From Macrococcus capreoli (GTDB taxonomy: Bacteria > Bacillota > Bacilli > Staphylococcales > Staphylococcaceae), in NCBI RefSeq assembly GCF_025628935.1, contig NZ_JAOTIS010000009.1, positions 1 to 64,000 on the forward strand: a DNA stretch of 64,000 bases, written 5' to 3'. The first letter of the stretch is position 1. The number at the start of each line of letters is the position of its first letter. The notes below the pieces were generated by a model. That model was not told the origin of the DNA. It did no database searches and saw only the letters and a list, made by a program, of their open reading frames with translations. This document shows positions 1 through 7,498 of the stretch, in pieces. The position numbers were made by a program, and so were the translations under genes.

Positions 1-109
1 TATTTAGTACTGCTAATTGAAATTACATATTCATTTTTAAGTGAATCGCCTACTTTATTAAATTAACGATATCTATTCTCATAGAATTTGTCCAATTAAG
101 TGTAGACGA

Positions 110-318
110 TTTAGTTTAAATGAGCAACAAGAATTAATTGTGAGACATTTATATAATCAAGGCGAACTAAAGCATCTAAAATTGCTAATATTATTCAAAG
201 GTCTGTTCCTACTGCTAGAAAAAGATTGAAAGAATTAGAAGAAATGAATATAATATCGACACATGGATCAAGTAAGAATGATCCAAAGAGAACATATTAT
301 TTACTCGGATTCGAGTAA
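110..318 (+). pseudogene. Winged-helix domain remnant (frameshifted)
   Basis: Two reading frames together encode the end of a protein with helix-turn-helix character. The first frame reads SLNEQQELIVRHLYNQGEL. After a one-base shift near 170 the other frame continues with SKIANIIQRSVPTARKRL, a good recognition-helix pattern, then KELEEMNIIS and the wing, ending in YYLLGFE and a TAA stop at 316-318. No start codon or ribosome binding site is visible, so this is the 3' end of a gene whose front is missing. The winged helix could be the tail of a Fic-type or other regulatory protein; the sequence does not decide. It was not an intact ORF. Confidence 0.5.
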
Positions 319-427
319 AGAGACAAATTTTCGAGTAACTTAAAAGAAAAATACTAAAAAATCATGGGAAACCAATGATATCAAGGGTTTTGTGAGTTTT
401 CGAGCAAAGAGACAAATTTTCGAGTAA
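301..427. repeat. Cluster of CGAGTAA motifs
   Basis: The heptamer CGAGTAA occurs at 312-318, 332-338 and 421-427, with a one-mismatch copy (CGAGCAA) at 401-407 and an inverted copy (TTACTCG) at 301-307. The stretch 311-338 is repeated at 400-427 with one mismatch. The first copy overlaps the end of the winged-helix remnant. It may be a binding-site cluster or simply a short duplication. The rest of 1-593 holds no intact gene that I can see. Confidence 0.5.
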
Positions 428-593
428 TATTATTTAATAAGGATTACAAGTTAAATAAAATACCTACTAATCAGAAGTTGACAGAGATTATAAGATTTCT
501 ATCATATGTGGTTAGAATTTAAAATAACTTTGTTGTAAGATTGTGGTATAGAATATCTATGAATCTATACGTCAATAATGGAGTGTACCGTCT

Positions 594-1232
594 ATGAAGC
601 ATCAACAAAGATTTTACATCAATTTTTTGGCAGGTCCTACGTCTTTAAGTTTTTTAAACATCGCATGGATTAACTTTGCATTGTGTCTTATTTTCTACTG
701 GATTATAGCGTCGTATTTTGATAATCCATTGCTAGTGAATATCTTTATAGTAGCGATAATATTCAGCATGGGTACAATGATTTATCACCGAATTAAAGCA
801 ATCAGTCATCGCTATCTAAAGTTGTCGATGATTATTGTATGTTTGCAAATCATACTCATGTTGTGCCTTATCGACTTTATGTCTTTATTAATGTTTCTTT
901 CTAGTTATGGAAGAGAAACGGAGATAACTTTAAATAATAAACCATTAATCTATTTTATATTAATAATCGGTTCCATATGGGTTTTATCTATGATTTATTT
1001 CGTCCATCTTTATCGTATTGAACGTCAACCGTTTGTCTTGTTAAAGCGCTGTTTACCGAAGGCATCCAATCATATGACAAAGTATATTTGGTATTTGGTT
1101 TGTATTTTTATTTTTGTAAGTATGTTATTTCAGCAGACTATTTTCATCGCTGCGCTTGCCTTAGCAATGCTCTGTACTTTCATATTTTCAGCATTAATTA
1201 TAGATGCTTTTTGTGCTTTTCTTAATATTTAA
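594..1232 (+). CDS. Polytopic membrane protein, unknown
   Basis: The 212-residue product is almost entirely hydrophobic with about six predicted membrane segments: roughly residues 18-40, 46-62, 74-98, 115-137, 160-180 and 183-210. Short basic loops follow the second and fourth segments. I see no catalytic motif and do not recognise the family. The ATG is preceded by GGAG at 580-583 with ten bases of spacing. A possible promoter is TTGACA at 478-483 with TATCAT 16 bases downstream. It stands alone between the winged-helix remnant and the csbD-like gene, so context gives no function. Confidence 0.75.
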   Translation: MKHQQRFYINFLAGPTSLSFLNIAWINFALCLIFYWIIASYFDNPLLVNIFIVAIIFSMGTMIYHRIKAISHRYLKLSMIIVCLQIILMLCLIDFMSLLMFLSSYGRETEITLNNKPLIYFILIIGSIWVLSMIYFVHLYRIERQPFVLLKRCLPKASNHMTKYIWYLVCIFIFVSMLFQQTIFIAALALAMLCTFIFSALIIDAFCAFLNI

Positions 1233-1339
1233 ATCATGAGTATCTCTCAAATAGAGTTAAATTGCATATTAATTGATATACAATTCTATTAATACTATAA
1301 TGTGGATGTACTAAAAATTGAATTTAAGGAGTGATATTT

Positions 1340-1519
1340 ATGTCAGAAGGTAAATTCGAGCAATTAAAAGGTAACGTACAAGAAAGCGTTGGGAATGCAA
1401 TTGGTGATGAAAAGTTAGAAGCTGAAGGTAAAGAAAACAAAGCGACAGGTAAAGTTAAAGAAACTGTAGAAAACGTTTCTGATAGTATTAAAGGCGCAAT
1501 TGACGACTTAAAAAAATAA
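1340..1519 (+). CDS. CsbD-family stress protein
   Basis: The 59-residue product begins MSEGKFEQLKGNVQESVG and is highly charged and Gly/Lys/Glu rich, which is the signature of the CsbD family. In Bacillus and staphylococci these small soluble proteins accumulate under general stress, often under SigB; their molecular role is unknown. The start at 1340 is chosen because AAGGAG at 1327-1332 sits eight bases upstream; an in-frame GTG at 1331 lies inside that ribosome binding site. I did not find a clear SigB promoter upstream. Confidence 0.9.
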   Translation: MSEGKFEQLKGNVQESVGNAIGDEKLEAEGKENKATGKVKETVENVSDSIKGAIDDLKK

Positions 1520-1580
1520 ATAGTTAATGGAACATATGTCATTATAAGACATGCGTTTTGTATTAAACAGGAATATAAAA

Positions 1581-1632
1581 TAAACTGTGTAAGTAGGGTA
1601 CGAACGACTCTAATTCACAGTTTATTTTTTTG
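1581..1632 (+). terminator. Probable rho-independent terminator
   Basis: TAAACTGTG at 1581-1589 pairs with CACAGTTTA at 1616-1624 and is followed by a T-run. The loop is long at about 26 bases. It would end the csbD-like transcript. The rest of the 1520-1835 gap holds the start of the duplicated leader (from 1710) and no gene. Confidence 0.6.
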
Positions 1633-1709
1633 TTCTTTCATAGCACGCTAAAGTTTACTTTGTTCATAATATGAGTTGAATAAAAATACTTGTAACGTAA
1701 ATTGTAAAT

Positions 1710-2017
1710 GTTGGATTTGAAATGACGAAAGTAGAAAATTAAATTAAGATAATGGTGTAGATATATATTTCATAATGGAAATTTTAGTGAAATATATATG
1801 TATATCATTTTAATTTACATAAAAAGGTGAAGTATATGAAAACATTTCAAAAAGTATTGAGTATATTGGGGGTATCATTTTTAATGTTAAATTCAGGATG
1901 TTCAAATTTGCCATTCTCTAAAGATCAAAAGGTTGAAAATGCTTTTGAAAAACATTTATCGATATATCCAGTTAAACAATTAGGAGATTTCTATGACATG
2001 GAAGGGTATAGGGATAA
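1710..2017 (+). repeat. Tandem duplication, copy 1 (308 bp perfect)
   Basis: Bases 1710-2017 are identical to 2847-3154, an offset of 1137. The repeat covers the leader and the first 60 or so codons of the lipoprotein gene. Past 2018 the two copies diverge. The left edge begins with GTTGGATTTG, which also occurs inside the full-length toxin gene near 3982, pointing to microhomology-mediated duplication. Confidence 0.95.
1761..1799 (+). promoter_or_regulatory. Leader inverted repeat before lipoprotein copy 1
   Basis: ATATATATTTCA at 1761-1772 and TGAAATATATAT at 1788-1799 form a perfect 12-bp inverted repeat with a 15-base loop, ending about 25 bases before the ribosome binding site. It may be an operator or an RNA hairpin. 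The same structure is repeated at 2898-2936. Confidence 0.5.
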
Positions 2018-2597
2018 GAATTTTGATAAAGATGATAAAGGAACTTGGGTGCTGAGTTCTTATTTTGCGGAACAAGATGGTAAAGACGAACCTTTGAAAT
2101 CTAAAGGTATAGTATTGTTCATGAATCGTAATAATAAAAGTACGAAAGGGAATTACTACATAAGAAACATTTATGATGACATTGAGAAAAATAAAACAAT
2201 AGAGTATCCAATTACGGTAAAAGGGAATAAAATCGTTCCAATAAAAGCAGTACCAAAAGAAGTGGAAGAAGAAATTGAAAATTATAGATTAATTGTTCAA
2301 GATGAATCATTTGGCGATTTAGGAAAACTAAAAAAGATTGAATCCAGACATAATGAAAATATGCCACTGTATTCAATAACTTACGAATTAGATAATCAAA
2401 ATAAAATCAATGAATGGATACAGAAGCACTATCAAATAGAATCGCGAACATCTGAATTATATATTTAGAGAACAGGGAATTTAGAAGGTGGAAGCGTCGG
2501 AGATTTTAAATATGAAGTTAGATACAATACAGAGCGAAAAGATAAATATAAGTATTATTATGAGTCTGTAATCCATCAACCAACAAAGGAGGATTAA
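1836..2597 (+). pseudogene. Csa1/DUF576-type lipoprotein, nonsense mutant
   Basis: The product starts with a lipoprotein signal ending in LNSGC and then follows the staphylococcal tandem lipoprotein pattern, with GTWVLSSYFAEQDGK and a basic C-terminal half. It is a paralogue of the intact gene at 2973. An in-frame TAG at 2466-2468 interrupts it after about 210 codons, yet the same frame runs on through recognisable C-terminal sequence (GDFKYEVRYNTERKD) to a TAA at 2595-2597. A single base change therefore removed the last 43 residues. Start at 1836 follows AAAGGTGA. By analogy with TilA it would be a surface immunity protein; whether the shortened form still works cannot be told. Confidence 0.8.
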
Positions 2598-2600
2598 CTG

Positions 2601-2879
2601 ATGCTTGAAATTGATGATAAAATTAATAGTGAAAGTGAAGAGACCAGTGTAGTTTCCAGTGTGTCGTATGGCATTGAAAACGAATTGTATAGTGGGATTG
2701 AAAAAAAGAAAATAAATACAAATATTTATACTTTAAAACAAAAAGGAAAATTCCCCAAAAACCTCACATTTATCGATGCGCATTTGGATGAGGTAAATGG
2801 TATAAGTGCTAGTGTATTTTTGGATAAGAATACTGATAAGGTGATGGTTGGATTTGAAATGACGAAAGTAGAAAATTAA
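2601..2879 (+). pseudogene. Truncated copy of the lipase toxin N-terminus
   Basis: The first 84 or so residues match the start of the toxin encoded at 3733, including the shared block KGKFPKNLTFIDAHLDEVNG. At the GTTGGATTTG junction the frame enters the duplicated leader, adds a short unrelated tail (EMTKVEN) and stops. The lipase nucleophile motif and the C-terminal region are lost, so it cannot act as the toxin. It has its own AAAGGAGG ribosome binding site and may still be translated. It is the relic of the tandem duplication. Confidence 0.85.
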
Positions 2880-3154
2880 ATTAAGATAATGGTGTAGATA
2901 TATATTTCATAATGGAAATTTTAGTGAAATATATATGTATATCATTTTAATTTACATAAAAAGGTGAAGTATATGAAAACATTTCAAAAAGTATTGAGTA
3001 TATTGGGGGTATCATTTTTAATGTTAAATTCAGGATGTTCAAATTTGCCATTCTCTAAAGATCAAAAGGTTGAAAATGCTTTTGAAAAACATTTATCGAT
3101 ATATCCAGTTAAACAATTAGGAGATTTCTATGACATGGAAGGGTATAGGGATAA
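2847..3154 (+). repeat. Tandem duplication, copy 2 (308 bp perfect)
   Basis: This is the second copy of the segment at 1710-2017. It starts inside the truncated toxin ORF, carries that ORF's stop codon and contains the leader and 5' coding part of the intact lipoprotein gene. Confidence 0.95.
2898..2936 (+). promoter_or_regulatory. Leader inverted repeat before lipoprotein copy 2
   Basis: This is the same 12-bp inverted repeat with 15-base loop as at 1761-1799, preserved by the duplication. It lies in the only non-coding stretch upstream of the intact lipoprotein-toxin operon, so any promoter or operator of that operon should be here. Confidence 0.5.
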
Positions 3155-3743
3155 AAATTTTGATAAAGATGATAAAGGAACGTGGGTGTTGAGTTCATAT
3201 TTTGCGGAACAAGATGGCAAGAATGAGCCATTAAAATCTAAAGGTATAGTCTTGTTCTTAAACCGAAATAATAAAACTGCCAAAGGGAATTACTATATAG
3301 AAACCATTAATGATGATATAGAAAAAAATGAGACAATTGAATACCCTATTACAGTTAAAAACAATAAACTAGTCCCTAAAGAAGAAGTATCAAATGAAGT
3401 TAAAAAAGAAATAGAAAATTATAGACTGATAGTACAAGATGAGTCGTTTGGTGATCTCGGAAAATTGAAAAAACTTAATTCAAGTTATAGTGAACAAGTA
3501 CCGTTGTATACAGTTGATTATGAGTTGCCAAAAGGAAATAAAATAAACAAATGGGTACGAAATAAATTTTCAATAAGTGATGAAAAAGCAAATTTATTTA
3601 TAGAACTGACAGGAGATTTAAGAGGTAGTAGCTCAGGAGATTTTAAATTTAAAATTTTGTATGGTACAAAAGGAAAAAATCGTAAATATTATAGAGAGAA
3701 AGTAATTTTCCAACCGACAAAGGAGGAAGAATATGGTTCTTGA
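2973..3743 (+). CDS. Csa1/DUF576-type lipoprotein, candidate immunity protein
   Basis: The 256-residue product has a lipoprotein signal peptide with the lipobox LNSGC near residue 23 and the body of the staphylococcal tandem lipoproteins (DUF576, Csa1 type). In S. aureus such lipoproteins (TilA) sit at the cell surface and neutralise the type VII-secreted lipase TslA. Here the gene directly precedes a lipase gene and overlaps it by 11 bases, so the two are probably translationally coupled, which supports an immunity role. The start at 2973 follows AAAGGTGA; an in-frame GTG nine bases upstream lies inside that site. The role is inferred from family and context. Confidence 0.85.
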   Translation: MKTFQKVLSILGVSFLMLNSGCSNLPFSKDQKVENAFEKHLSIYPVKQLGDFYDMEGYRDKNFDKDDKGTWVLSSYFAEQDGKNEPLKSKGIVLFLNRNNKTAKGNYYIETINDDIEKNETIEYPITVKNNKLVPKEEVSNEVKKEIENYRLIVQDESFGDLGKLKKLNSSYSEQVPLYTVDYELPKGNKINKWVRNKFSISDEKANLFIELTGDLRGSSSGDFKFKILYGTKGKNRKYYREKVIFQPTKEEEYGS

Positions 3744-5118
3744 TATAGATAGTAAGATTAATTTACATAGTGAAAAAACAAGTTCGATATCAAGTTTGTC
3801 ATATAGCATTGAAAATGTTTTATATAAAGGAAGCGATAAATATGATATTAGCAATGAAATAGAAGCATTAAAAAAAGAAGGCAAATTCCCCAAAAACCTC
3901 ACATTTATCGATGCGCATCTAGATGAGGTAAATGGTATAAGTGCTAGTGCATTTTTGGATAAGAATACTGGTAAGGTGATTGTTGGATTTGCTGGGACGA
4001 ATTTAAGCACGTCTAAATTACATGCTGCCAAAGATGTTATAGCAGATTTAAAGATTGGATTTTCTGTCAGAACGGCAGAAGATTACTACTATCAATCAAC
4101 ACAACAATTTATTAATAAAATAAATAAAAAATATAAAATTAGTACTTTTACTGGTCACTCTAAAGGTGGACATGATGCTGTTATTTTAGGTCTCCATAAT
4201 AATGCTGATAATATAGTTGTGTATAATTCAGCGCCAGTGTATCATAACCTCGCTCCTCAAGCAGCATTTATGATGGATACAGAGAGGCAATGGGATTTAT
4301 TTTGGAAGAAAGGTATTTATTTGAACGATAAGGATGCTGGCGAATATTATATCGATTTATTCAAGGAAAACCCATTTATTAGTAGGAAATTAGAGAGTTA
4401 TTATCTCATGAAATTAAAAAATCAAATAAAAAACTATAAAGGTAAAATTACTTGGTTTATATCTGATAATGACTTATTAAATAAAGTGAATAATTTTACT
4501 AAAAGTACAATTATCGGTGAAAAGATCATCATTGATAATGAGACGGGACATAGTATGGCGAATTTTTTAGATAGAGATGTTCAAGCTATTATTACAGAAA
4601 AATTAATGAATTTTGATGATATTTCTTTCGCTTATCCATCTACACACAAATACATAATGAACACGAAAAATAATTTGAAATCGTTGGATCAATTAGCGAT
4701 AAAATATTCGCAAAGTGGAGGAGCTACTACTAATCAGAAAATAATGTTAGATAAAGTGGCATCTTCAATTTTAGTTGCAGGCTATCGACAGATTATTGAT
4801 GAAAGAATTACAAAAATAAAATCAACATATAAAGAATGCATTGAAAAGTACAGTATAATCTGGCAAGGTACATATGAAAATGCACACTTAATTGGAGATT
4901 ATATTAGTGATTATGAAATTTTAGAAGCACTTGAACGTGGAGGAGCTACGAAGGAAAGTATTGCAATGTTACCTAGTCGTAAGATTGAAGAAAAGATTTT
5001 GAAATTAAATAAATATAAAAAAGAATGTGAAGAAGTAATGGATAAAATAAACGAAAGTATTCAAGAAATGTTGAAAAAAGATGAGACTTTAGCTCAAGAT
5101 TTTGGAGTGTTTTTATGA
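3733..5118 (+). CDS. TslA-like lipase toxin, probable type VII substrate
   Basis: The 461-residue product has an alpha/beta-hydrolase N-terminal part of the lipase class 3 type. GFAGTN lies near residue 85, the nucleophile elbow GHSKGG places the catalytic serine at 143, SDND offers an aspartate at 245 or 247, and TGH places a histidine at 273. The region from about 300 to 461 is charged and helical with no signal peptide. This order, enzyme first and helical targeting part last, matches the reverse-LXG arrangement described for the S. aureus type VII lipase TslA. It overlaps the lipoprotein gene upstream and the small helical gene downstream (ATGA), and AAAGGAGG precedes its start. Secretion is inferred; no ess genes lie in this window. 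Confidence 0.8.
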   Translation: MVLDIDSKINLHSEKTSSISSLSYSIENVLYKGSDKYDISNEIEALKKEGKFPKNLTFIDAHLDEVNGISASAFLDKNTGKVIVGFAGTNLSTSKLHAAKDVIADLKIGFSVRTAEDYYYQSTQQFINKINKKYKISTFTGHSKGGHDAVILGLHNNADNIVVYNSAPVYHNLAPQAAFMMDTERQWDLFWKKGIYLNDKDAGEYYIDLFKENPFISRKLESYYLMKLKNQIKNYKGKITWFISDNDLLNKVNNFTKSTIIGEKIIIDNETGHSMANFLDRDVQAIITEKLMNFDDISFAYPSTHKYIMNTKNNLKSLDQLAIKYSQSGGATTNQKIMLDKVASSILVAGYRQIIDERITKIKSTYKECIEKYSIIWQGTYENAHLIGDYISDYEILEALERGGATKESIAMLPSRKIEEKILKLNKYKKECEEVMDKINESIQEMLKKDETLAQDFGVFL

Positions 5119-5447
5119 GTAATAAATATTATCGATTACAGATTCTTGAGGAAACCTATCATGATGAAATCAGGTCTTGTAATAGAGAAATAGATGAATT
5201 GTTTGAGTTAAAGCAGAATGCCATAAAGTTCAGAGAGCGTGTTTATGATAAATTACTGTATTTAAACTCGAAACATGATTTGTATGACGGTTTTCATCTT
5301 CGCATGGATGACATTTTGATGAGATTTTACGATGATATTAATAAATATATTAATGATGAAATAATGATTTTAGAAGATAAAAAATCTTCTTTAAAAAAAT
5401 CATATAATAATTCTTATGATTTAATTTTGGAGGAAAAAGATGAATGA
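5115..5447 (+). CDS. Small helical partner of the toxin (TlaA-like candidate)
   Basis: The 110-residue product is charged and predicted to be nearly all helix, with coiled-coil spacing at about residues 5-45 and 70-105. It has no signal peptide and no enzyme motif. Its ATG overlaps the toxin stop (ATGA), and its 3' end overlaps the next gene by eight bases. Small helical partners that bind the helical part of type VII toxins are encoded in exactly this position in LXG and TslA loci, so I infer a chaperone or targeting-partner role. The sequence itself is not one I recognise with confidence. Confidence 0.65.
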   Translation: MSNKYYRLQILEETYHDEIRSCNREIDELFELKQNAIKFRERVYDKLLYLNSKHDLYDGFHLRMDDILMRFYDDINKYINDEIMILEDKKSSLKKSYNNSYDLILEEKDE

Positions 5448-5724
5448 TTTTATGTTGGATGAACATGTAATGAATATTAAATCTTTTGAAATAAAAGCTG
5501 AAAAAGAAATCATCACGTTAATTGTTGCACCATCAGGCACTAAAAAAAGAGATGAGTTAGATAGGTATGTAAAAAAATCTGAACAAGATATAAAAAATAG
5601 TTTTGAATCAGATGTGAGACAATTTATAAATGCATTTATGTTTGATAATAAAGGCCAATGGGTAGATAAAGCAATGAATGAAATGGAAAATAAAATTAAA
5701 TTATTTGGAGATATATTCATTTAG
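5440..5724 (+). CDS. Small helical protein (TlaB-like candidate)
   Basis: The 94-residue product is acidic and mixed helical, ends FGDIFI and lacks a signal peptide or catalytic motif. GGAGG near 5428 supplies the ribosome binding site, and the gene overlaps the upstream partner by eight bases. It is the last gene before a strong terminator, so the operon is lipoprotein, toxin, partner, partner. As the second small protein of the set it may correspond to TlaB of the S. aureus locus, but this rests on order and size only. Confidence 0.6.
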   Translation: MNDFMLDEHVMNIKSFEIKAEKEIITLIVAPSGTKKRDELDRYVKKSEQDIKNSFESDVRQFINAFMFDNKGQWVDKAMNEMENKIKLFGDIFI

Positions 5725-5756
5725 CAACCTTACTTCCGAGTAACGTTGCTATTTTT
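5723..5756 (+). terminator. Terminator of the toxin operon
   Basis: A 12-bp stem with one mismatch pairs 5723-5734 with 5739-5750 around a four-base TCCG loop, followed by ATTTTT. It overlaps the stop codon of the last gene. Confidence 0.9.
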
Positions 5757-5872
5757 AGCGCTTATTATCACTTTGTTGTATGATGAAATTAATCGTTGTC
5801 TATTTTTGAATCACTGTGTAAACAACGGAGTGCAGTTATATCGGTTATAATAAATTTTAAAGGAGACAAATG

Positions 5873-6763
5873 ATGACACAAAAAATAGTGCCATGTTTAT
5901 GGTTTGATACTGAGGCGAAAGAAGCGGCGGAATTATATACATCGTTATTTCCAAAATCTAAAATAATGTTAGATTCAAAGTTAGAAGGGACGCCTTCAGG
6001 AGAAGTAAGTCAACTTACATTTGAAATTATGGGGTTTAAATTTTATGCAATGAGCGCAGGTCCATACTTTAAGAAAAATCCATCAATTTCATTTATGGTT
6101 AGTTTCAAGTCTTCTGAAATAGATACATTAAAACATATATTTGATGTATTAAAGCAAGGTGGCAATGTCGTTATGGATCTTAAAGCATATCCTTTCAGCC
6201 CGTTATATGCTTGGGTAGAAGATAAGTATGGGGTAAGCTGGCAGTTAATTGTTAACGATAATGAAGATGCACAGCGCGTTAAACCTACGTTATTATTCAA
6301 TAATGATAATACAGGCAAATGTGAAGCAGCAGTTGATTATTATTTGAGTGTCTTTAAAGATGCACAAAAGAACGCATTTCATTATTACCCGGAAAATATG
6401 ACACCAAATTTACCAACACATGTGATGCATGGTGAGTTCGTATTAGAAGGTATCACATTCTGTACAATGGATAGTGCGTATGAATATGATTATCAATTTA
6501 ACGAAGGTGTATCGTTAATTATATATGCTGATAATCAGGCAGAAATTGATTATTACTGGGAACAGTTAAGTCATGATTCGAAGGCAGAACAATGTGGTTG
6601 GTTGAAAGATAAATATGGCGTGAGCTGGCAAGTGACACCATCAATCATGGATGACATGATGAACGGAACAGAAGAACAAATTAAACGTGTGACAGAAGCA
6701 TTTCTACAAATGAAGAAGTTTGATATCGCAGCATTAGAAGCGGCATACAAAGGAGAGAACTAA
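5873..6763 (+). CDS. Two-domain PhnB-like VOC protein
   Basis: The product of about 296 residues contains two tandem copies of the PhnB/3-demethylubiquinone-methyltransferase-like fold of the vicinal oxygen chelate superfamily. Copy 1 begins PCLWFDTEAKEAAELY with YGVSWQLIV near residue 120, and copy 2 has CEAAVDYYLSVF and ends in YGVSWQVTP near residue 255. The family is common in Firmicutes, with undefined substrates. The start at 5873 sits seven bases after GGAG; an adjacent ATG at 5870 is also possible. The gene is monocistronic and ends in a shared bidirectional terminator. Confidence 0.85.
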   Translation: MTQKIVPCLWFDTEAKEAAELYTSLFPKSKIMLDSKLEGTPSGEVSQLTFEIMGFKFYAMSAGPYFKKNPSISFMVSFKSSEIDTLKHIFDVLKQGGNVVMDLKAYPFSPLYAWVEDKYGVSWQLIVNDNEDAQRVKPTLLFNNDNTGKCEAAVDYYLSVFKDAQKNAFHYYPENMTPNLPTHVMHGEFVLEGITFCTMDSAYEYDYQFNEGVSLIIYADNQAEIDYYWEQLSHDSKAEQCGWLKDKYGVSWQVTPSIMDDMMNGTEEQIKRVTEAFLQMKKFDIAALEAAYKGEN

Positions 6764-6766
6764 AAT

Positions 6767-6805
6767 AAACCCTCAAGATTCACATCATGTGAATCTTGAG
6801 GGTTT
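6767..6805. terminator. Bidirectional terminator
   Basis: A perfect 19-bp inverted repeat (6767-6785 with 6787-6805) begins AAACCC and ends GGGTTT. It lies between the convergent VOC and DUF1641 genes and can serve both. Confidence 0.95.
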
Positions 6806-6811
6806 ATCTAT

Positions 6812-7498
6812 TTATCTTCTACTTAACAATGCACTGACACCAAGTGCAGCTGCACCTGCAACAATACCGTAAAACTTAGCGTTTGATGGCTTATGGTGTT
6901 GCGTGAAGTATTGTTGCTTCGCTTCATCGCGTGCAACTTTGCTCGGTAATTCAACATGGTGTGCTTCATCTACGTTACCACTATTTGTGTGTACTGGGTC
7001 AACAACACCTTGTTCTTTCTTTAATTGGTCAAACGACGTACCGAATCCTTTAACAAATTTCGTTAATACGATAGACCCTTCAACGAAATCTTTGTTTGTT
7101 AATACATTCAGTAATCCAATCCATCCTAAAGGTTTGCTTTGATTATATTCCGTTGAAAGCTTTAACCCTTTATTGAACTTTAAGATCATCGGCTCGATAT
7201 CACTGAAGTTGAATTTACCTAAACCTTGAACAAGTAACAATGCATTTCGAATCGCCTGGTCTGTTTCAGTTTCATTCACTGCCTTCAACACACGCGTTAA
7301 TATAGGGTCACTTTGCGCTAATGCAGCATTCGCTGCATTTAACGCTTCGTGATGATCTAACTGCTCAAGTAGGCGGAATAATTTCAACAACGTATCTTTA
7401 TGCTGAATTAACTGATCTTCTATTTCTCGTAATTCTTTCGCACGGACTGCTTCAACATCCACTTCCATCGGTTTAATTACTCTAGTAGGTTGCGCCAT
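6812..7498 (-). CDS. DUF1641 protein, formate dehydrogenase partner
   Basis: The 228-residue product carries a DUF1641 domain in its middle (GLGKFNFSDIEPMI near residue 92 onward) and ends in a short hydrophobic helix followed by SRR, which would tether it to the membrane. DUF1641 genes regularly follow the NAD-type formate dehydrogenase alpha subunit in Bacillus (yrhD-yrhE) and staphylococci, as here, where its ATG overlaps the fdhA stop by one base (TAATG). The protein is probably a dedicated accessory subunit; its biochemical role is not known. Confidence 0.9.
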   Translation of the reverse strand: MAQPTRVIKPMEVDVEAVRAKELREIEDQLIQHKDTLLKLFRLLEQLDHHEALNAANAALAQSDPILTRVLKAVNETETDQAIRNALLLVQGLGKFNFSDIEPMILKFNKGLKLSTEYNQSKPLGWIGLLNVLTNKDFVEGSIVLTKFVKGFGTSFDQLKKEQGVVDPVHTNSGNVDEAHHVELPSKVARDEAKQQYFTQHHKPSNAKFYGIVAGAAALGVSALLSRR

